NCBI GenBank assembly: GCA_020850695.1
Contig: JADZEF010000117.1
Location: 1-48,437, forward strand
Direction of reading: 5' to 3'
DNA length: 48,437 nt
Origin: Planctomycetaceae bacterium
GTDB taxonomy: Bacteria; Planctomycetota; Planctomycetia; Planctomycetales; Planctomycetaceae
Shown here: in pieces, positions 43,880 through 48,437 of the stretch
Layout: the number at the start of each line of letters is the position of its first letter
Position numbering within the stretch: position 1 is the stretch's first letter
Made by a program: the position numbers and the translations under genes
Notes under the pieces: model-generated
The model's input: only the letters and a program-made list of their open reading frames with translations
Told to the model about the DNA's origin: nothing
The model's database searches: none

Positions 43880-44521
43880 TCAAGCGCTTTCTGACGGTCG
43901 CCGATACCGCCTGGCAAGCATCGCCAATAGCGCGGTTCGCGGAGCCGGTCGAACAGGAGCCTCTGGGTCGGTCGGGGCGGGGGCCGATCGAGAGATTCCA
44001 GGAGGCATGACGTCGATCGCCGGTTCCTGCAGGAAGGTGAACGCGAACAGAATTAGTGCGGCGGCGATGGTGAGCAGCGCGCGGCGGAGGTCGGGGCGGT
44101 CGGTCACCTGTCGGAGCAGCGGGACCAGCAGCGATGCGGTGCGAGGCAGGGCCGGCGCCGCCGTGGGGCGGTCGCGGGCGTCGAGGCTCAGCATCGGATC
44201 GACGGCAATCCGTTCATCGCCGGGGCGGGCGGCGTCAAAGTTGACCCGGGCCAACTGTGCGGCAAAATCGGCATCGTTTTCCATTGCGTCGACGACACGG
44301 CCGAGATACTTCACCTTCCGCTCGAGTTCCACCAGTCGCACCTGATGGGTGTAATGCTCCTGCTTCAGCGTCAGCCAGGAGAGGAGCTTGGGAGCCAGCG
44401 CCACGACGCCGTACATCGTCGCGGCCAGAACCAGACAGAGCCAGAACAGGAGCGACGTGACCCATCCCTGTGCCGCACCCGCGGTCGGAGGCGTCAGTTC
44501 GTCGGGTTCGTGATGGCTCAC
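43880..44521 (-). CDS. Membrane protein with DivIC/FtsB-like segment
   Basis: The 213-aa protein has a transmembrane helix (LLFWLCLVLAATMYGVVALA), then a coiled-coil-like segment (EHYTHQVRLVELERKVKYLG). After it comes NDADFAAQLARVNFDAARPG, followed by DERIAV, which resembles the membrane-proximal part of DivIC/FtsB division proteins. A second hydrophobic helix (LRRALLTIAAALILFAFTFL) lies near residue 165, unlike classic FtsB. The GTG at 44521 begins SHHEPDELTPP; longer readings are Arg-rich and unlikely. It precedes the next membrane-protein gene on the same strand. The divisome link is tentative, notable because planctomycetes lack FtsZ. Confidence 0.55.
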   Translation of the reverse strand: MSHHEPDELTPPTAGAAQGWVTSLLFWLCLVLAATMYGVVALAPKLLSWLTLKQEHYTHQVRLVELERKVKYLGRVVDAMENDADFAAQLARVNFDAARPGDERIAVDPMLSLDARDRPTAAPALPRTASLLVPLLRQVTDRPDLRRALLTIAAALILFAFTFLQEPAIDVMPPGISRSAPAPTDPEAPVRPAPRTALLAMLARRYRRPSESA

Positions 44522-44877
44522 GGCGATCGGTTCGGCGCGTGGTGGAATTCGCGGAACGCACCGGATGGCGCGCCTCACTCGCGCATCGGCTGAGGCTCGA
44601 TCCCGGATTGATCGAATGATCGCGGCCGGCACTCCATGAGGCCGGATCGAACGCGGCCGCTGGTACGTTTGTCATGACCGCTGCACTCGGAGCAAGGGGG
44701 CGTCATGCGATGGCAAAGATAGAGTTGAACGGGGCGGGGGCAGTACCCGGTTGGTCTGCGAGGGAGCGAGTGCCAGCACGTCCGCCGCCGCTCCGTCTGT
44801 CCTGTTGGTTGACACGCCCCGCTCGGAAGGCCACCTTTCAGCAATCGCAGCTCGACTCGTCCCCTTCGGCTTCTCAC

Positions 44878-46710
44878 ATGCCGCTGAATCCCGACGCGCT
44901 GAATGTCATTCTCGCGACCGATTGCGGGAGCACGACGACCAAGGCGATCCTCATCGAGAAGATCGACGGGCACTACCGTCAGACGTTCCGCGGCGAGGCT
45001 CCGACGACGGTCGAGGCCCCCGCCGCCGACGTGACGATCGGGGTCGTCAATGCGGCGACCGAGGTCGGTGAACTCGCGGGGCGGCGGCTGGTCGACGACC
45101 ACGGGCAGATCATTCGCCCCGCAAAGAAAGGGGCCGCCGGTCAGAGCAAGGAAGGCTGCGACATCTACATCTCGACGTCGAGCGCCGGCGGCGGGTTGCA
45201 GATGATGGTGGCGGGGGTGGTGCGGTCGATGTCGGCAGCGAGTGCCGAGCGGGCGGCGCTGGGGGCCGGGGCGATCGTCATGGACACGATTTCCACGAAC
45301 GACAAGCGGCTTCCGCACCAGCAGATCCAGCGGATCCGCGAGCTGCGCCCCGACATGATCGTGCTGGCGGGAGGGACCGACGGCGGCACCATCCCGCACG
45401 TCATGCAGCTGGCCGAACTCATCGCTCCCGCCCGCCCTCAGCCGCGGTTCGGCGGCAAATACGAGATGCCGGTGATCTTCGCCGGAAACCGCGAGGCGGC
45501 CCCGCTCGTCGCCCAGACGCTGCAGGACGGAATCACGCTGTCGATCGTCCCCAACGTGCGGCCGGTCCTCGAACGCGAAAACCTCGGCCCGGCCCGCGAC
45601 AAGATTCACGACCTGTTCCTCGAACACGTCATGGCCCACGCCCCGGGCTACGACAAGCTCATCGCCTGGGCCGACGCTCCCATCATGCCGACCCCCGCCG
45701 CGGTGGGGAACATCCTCCAGACGATCGCCGAGCGCGACCACATCAACGCCCTGTGCGTCGACATCGGCGGGGCGACGACCGACGTTTTCAGCGTCTTCCC
45801 CGGCCCCGACGGCCAGCCGGTCTTCAACCGCACCGTCAGCGCCAACCTCGGGATGAGCTATTCGATTTCGAACGTCTGCGCCGAGGCGACACTGCCGATG
45901 ATCCTGCGATGGGTCCACATCGCGATGGAGGAACGCGAACTGCGGACCCGGGTCAAAAATAAGATGATCCGCCCGACGACGATCCCGCAGACGCTCGAAG
46001 CGCTGATCTTCGAACAGGCGGTCTCGCGCGAGGCGCTGCGGCTGGCATATCTCCAGCACAAGCAGTTCGCCACCACTCTCAAAGGAGTGCAGCAGCAACG
46101 AACGGTCGGCGACGTCTTCAGCCAGCAGACGGCCGGGCAGACGATCGTCGACAACATGAAGCTCGACCTCATCGTTGGATCGGGGGGCGTCCTGTCGCAC
46201 GCCCCGCGGATGGAGCAAACGGCCGCGATGATGGTCGACGCCTTCGAGCCCGAAGGGGTGACGGTCCTCGCGAAGGACAGCATCTTCATGATGCCGCACC
46301 TCGGCGTCTTGGCGCAGGTCCATCCGACGGCGGCCCTCGAAGTCTTCGAGCGCGACTGCCTGATCTACCTTGGAACGTGCGTGGCAGCGAAGGGGACGGG
46401 AAAGCCCGGCCGGCCGTGCTTCGAATACACGTTGAGGGGGGGAGCGACCGGAAGCGGCACGATGAACGTCGGCGACGTGCGGCTGATCCGCCTGCCGCCC
46501 GAGGCCACGGCCGACATCGTGATCGAGCCGGCCCGCGGGTTCGACGTCGGAGCAGGCCCCGGAAAGAGATTGGAGCGGACAGTCCGCGGCGGAACGGTCG
46601 GACTGATTCTGGACGCGCGAGGTCGACCGCTTGCGCTTCCCGAAGACGCTGCCGCACGGCGCGCGATGATGTCAGCCTGGGTGAAGGCGCTGGCGGTCTA
46701 TGAGGGTTGA
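44878..46710 (+). CDS. glmL: GlmL/MutL-type accessory protein of B12 mutases
   Basis: The 610-aa protein belongs to the MutL/GlmL family (PF13941), actin-fold ATPases linked to adenosylcobalamin-dependent glutamate mutase and relatives. It shows ILATDCGSTTTKAILIEKID, DIYISTSSAGGGLQMMVAGV, MIVLAGGTDGGTIPHVMQLA, VIFAGNREAAPLV, LCVDIGGATTDVFSVFPGPD and LDLIVGSGGVLSHAPRM. The likely role is reactivation or handling of the mutase cofactor; no mutase subunits (glmE/glmS) are in the window. ATG 44878 begins the conserved part; an open frame from 44674 adds 68 low-complexity residues. The stop codon TGA shares its last base with the inverted-repeat element at 46710. Confidence 0.92.
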   Translation: MPLNPDALNVILATDCGSTTTKAILIEKIDGHYRQTFRGEAPTTVEAPAADVTIGVVNAATEVGELAGRRLVDDHGQIIRPAKKGAAGQSKEGCDIYISTSSAGGGLQMMVAGVVRSMSAASAERAALGAGAIVMDTISTNDKRLPHQQIQRIRELRPDMIVLAGGTDGGTIPHVMQLAELIAPARPQPRFGGKYEMPVIFAGNREAAPLVAQTLQDGITLSIVPNVRPVLERENLGPARDKIHDLFLEHVMAHAPGYDKLIAWADAPIMPTPAAVGNILQTIAERDHINALCVDIGGATTDVFSVFPGPDGQPVFNRTVSANLGMSYSISNVCAEATLPMILRWVHIAMEERELRTRVKNKMIRPTTIPQTLEALIFEQAVSREALRLAYLQHKQFATTLKGVQQQRTVGDVFSQQTAGQTIVDNMKLDLIVGSGGVLSHAPRMEQTAAMMVDAFEPEGVTVLAKDSIFMMPHLGVLAQVHPTAALEVFERDCLIYLGTCVAAKGTGKPGRPCFEYTLRGGATGSGTMNVGDVRLIRLPPEATADIVIEPARGFDVGAGPGKRLERTVRGGTVGLILDARGRPLALPEDAAARRAMMSAWVKALAVYEG

Positions 46711-46820
46711 TGGTCGTCTTTCGCTCCGGGAAAGCACGCTGCGTTTGACGTCGATGTCGTTGGAACCGTACGACTCTGTTGACCGCTTCCGCGTTCTTTC
46801 GCGGAGCGAAAGACGACCAT
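46710..46820. mobile_element. 111-bp inverted-repeat element between stop and start
   Basis: The left end ATGGTCGTCTTTCGCTCC (from 46710) and the right end, reverse complement GGAGCGAAAGACGACCAT (to 46820), form terminal inverted repeats of about 30 bp with few mismatches. The left A is the last base of the glmL stop; the right AT begins the possible ATG at 46819. The core matches the hairpin at 28567. Confidence 0.75.
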
Positions 46821-48437
46821 GCGGAGATACTCGATGCCTGCGCTCGCTCGGTGTGTTCTGGTTCTCGCCGTCGTTTCGGTGCCATTGGCGGGAGGCGTCG
46901 CGCGCTCCGCGGAGCCATCTCCAAAGGACGTCACCCGCGTCGAGCTTGTGATCGATGAAGCGATCCCCCGCCGCACCGTCGCATGGCCCGTCACCACTGG
47001 CGTTCCATTCCCGCAGGGGAAGCTCACACGCCCCGAGCAATGCCGCCTCATCGACGATCTCGGCGAAGAGCATCCGATGCAGTCGCGCGTCGCTGCGACC
47101 TGGGATGCCGCGCGGTCGAGCATCCGCTGGTTGACGATCGACTTCGTCGCCACTCCCGGACGCCGTTATCGACTTCAGTTCGGACCCGACGTGCAACGCC
47201 GCACGTTTCCCAAGACGCTGCAGATTCAGGACGGCGATGCGGTCGTTGTCGACACGGGGCGGCTGCGTGTCGAGTTCGCGCGGCGCGGTCCGGCGGGGCT
47301 GAAGTCGGTGTGCATCGATCTCAATGCCGATGGCCGCATCACGCCGAATGAGCAGATCGCCGGTGGCACGTCGGACGGCGACCATGTCTTTATCGACCAG
47401 AAGTCGCAGAGCTCGAACAGCACTCGCGACGGCGAGGATCGCGAGATCGTCGTCGAGCAGGATGGGCCGGTGCGTGCGTGTGTGCGGGTCGATGGCTGGT
47501 ACACGGCTCCCGATGGCCGGCGGATCATTCGATATCGCACGCGGTATCACCTCTTCGCCGGGCAGCCGTTGATGAAGGTGGTCGATGAGTTCCGCATCGT
47601 TGGATCGACGCGAGACGTTGTGTTCCGCGACATCGCGCTTCCGCTGGAACTGAAGCTCGAAGCCGAGTCGCGCAAGGTGACCGCCGAGTGGTCGGATGAC
47701 GCGGCGGACAATGCCACGCAGATTCGCTATCTCCCGTGGGGGAGTTCAACACAATCGATGTCGCTGGCGCAGGAGACCTATCGGCACTACGGGAATCTGG
47801 AATGCCGTGCTGCACTCCGGGAGCGGACGTCCGAAGGGGAGCGTTCGCATAGCGAGGGGACCCGGGCGGGAAGCTGGTTGCAGGTGGCGGACAAGCGGGC
47901 GTCGATCACGGGGTCGTTGCGGTGGTTCTGGCAACAGTTTCCCAAGGAGTGGGAACTGACGAAGGATCGCCTCGTGCTACACCTGTGGAGTCCGCGCGGC
48001 GGGTCGCTCGATTTCGGCGAGGCGGGACTGCGCGAGTTCTTCGGTCCCGCCGGCCAGAAGTATCTCCTGGACCCTGAGGCGGCCCGGAAGGCCCTCTCGC
48101 CCATTGAGAAGTTTTTCTTTTTCGCTGGACGGCAGGCCCTGCAACGCGAGGGGGCCGATGGGCTCGGAATCAACAAGCATCATGAGGCGTGGTTTCATTT
48201 CGCACCCGCGGCCGAGGCCGATGCGGGACGCCAGTGCGGGGAACTGGCGGACAAGCCGCCGCTGTGTCTGGCGTCGAGCGACTGGAATGTCATGAGCGGG
48301 GTTTTCGGCCCGCTCGCCGACCGGCCGAATGGCTCCCCCCATGAGGCGATCGTCAACCGGATCTTCGACCTCGAGCGGTACGCCCAGGATGAGTTCGGCG
48401 ACTACGGCTGGTGGCTGTTCGGCTCGGGACCACACTA
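46819..48437 (+). CDS. PcRGLX/YetA-like secreted protein (partial)
   Basis: The gene runs off the right edge; 539 codons are visible. A signal peptide (MPALARCVLVLAVVSVPLAG) is followed by a RIFT-barrel-like N-terminal domain typical of PcRGLX/YetA-like proteins: VTRVELVIDEAIPRRTVAWP, TTGVPFPQGKL, DVVVDTGRLRVEF-type strands (AVVVDTGRLRVEFARRG), then WYTAPDGRRIIRYRTRYHLF. Relatives include exo-rhamnogalacturonan lyases acting on pectin, so a carbohydrate lyase is plausible, but the catalytic domain is mostly outside the window. ATG 46819 lies within the end of an inverted-repeat element; ATG 46834 (M of MPALARC) is an equally good start. Confidence 0.75.
   Translation, partial: MRRYSMPALARCVLVLAVVSVPLAGGVARSAEPSPKDVTRVELVIDEAIPRRTVAWPVTTGVPFPQGKLTRPEQCRLIDDLGEEHPMQSRVAATWDAARSSIRWLTIDFVATPGRRYRLQFGPDVQRRTFPKTLQIQDGDAVVVDTGRLRVEFARRGPAGLKSVCIDLNADGRITPNEQIAGGTSDGDHVFIDQKSQSSNSTRDGEDREIVVEQDGPVRACVRVDGWYTAPDGRRIIRYRTRYHLFAGQPLMKVVDEFRIVGSTRDVVFRDIALPLELKLEAESRKVTAEWSDDAADNATQIRYLPWGSSTQSMSLAQETYRHYGNLECRAALRERTSEGERSHSEGTRAGSWLQVADKRASITGSLRWFWQQFPKEWELTKDRLVLHLWSPRGGSLDFGEAGLREFFGPAGQKYLLDPEAARKALSPIEKFFFFAGRQALQREGADGLGINKHHEAWFHFAPAAEADAGRQCGELADKPPLCLASSDWNVMSGVFGPLADRPNGSPHEAIVNRIFDLERYAQDEFGDYGWWLFGSGPH

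Noticed and set aside
44575..46323. Long minus-strand frame opposite glmL
   Set aside because: It is the complement of highly conserved GlmL motifs and shows no motif of its own; high GC removes stop codons on the opposite strand.

Overview
This window reads as chromosomal DNA of a planctomycete. The sequence is GC-rich. It carries several families that are abundant in Planctomycetota: two DUF1501 proteins, a PSD1-DUF1549-DUF1553 cytochrome protein, two secreted DUF1080 proteins, a DUF1559 pseudopilin-like protein, two DUF4058 proteins and a large PcRGLX/YetA-like secreted protein. No rRNA, tRNA, CRISPR array or intact insertion sequence was recognised. The species cannot be told from the sequence alone.

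Layout. Positions 1-3145 are an accessory patch. A minus-strand cassette holds a primase-helicase (RepA/AAA_25 type, cut by the window edge), a small zinc-ribbon protein and a 109-aa protein, with three clusters of 9-10 bp iteron-like repeats between them. It is followed by a 120-bp palindromic REP pair beside a decayed RAYT transposase, and by an antitoxin with a truncated PIN toxin. Positions 3146-9962 hold a secreted esterase, a di-haem peroxidase, two unusual radical SAM proteins, a HAD phosphatase and a TPR protein. Positions 10309-16840 hold a phosphodiesterase-like protein, a frameshifted Rpn-type nuclease, a small membrane protein, two divergent DUF1080 proteins and FtsH. Positions 17122-23186 are a tight minus-strand set: PSD1-DUF1553, two DUF4058 genes, then DUF1501. 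Positions 23392-32186 hold a zinc-ribbon membrane protein, a membrane-anchored SGNH hydrolase, a phenylacetate-CoA ligase-like enzyme, TruD, a trans-sulfuration PLP enzyme and an S9 peptidase. Positions 32247-40191 hold a MazF-type toxin-antitoxin pair, a second DUF1501, a NarL-type regulator with an altered phosphoacceptor, RNase P RNA, XseA, an S4-amidase fusion and Hsp20. Positions 40539 to the end hold a DUF1559 protein, a polyphosphate-glucokinase-like ROK kinase, two membrane proteins, a GlmL/MutL-type mutase accessory protein and the 5' part of a PcRGLX-like gene.

Functional picture. Most genes look like housekeeping or exported catabolic functions typical of the phylum. The secreted DUF1501/DUF1553/DUF1080/esterase/S9/PcRGLX set suggests breakdown of complex organic matter, but substrates cannot be read from sequence.

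The most distinctive layer is the small repeats: a REP pair with its RAYT remnant, inverted-repeat elements that fill gaps exactly from stop to start codon, G-quadruplex-prone arms, heptanucleotide repeats inside a large coding sequence, and iteron-like arrays. The strongest gene-level oddities are the S4-amidase fusion, the response regulator with Glu in place of the phosphoacceptor Asp, and a radical SAM protein with CX6CX3C cysteine spacing.
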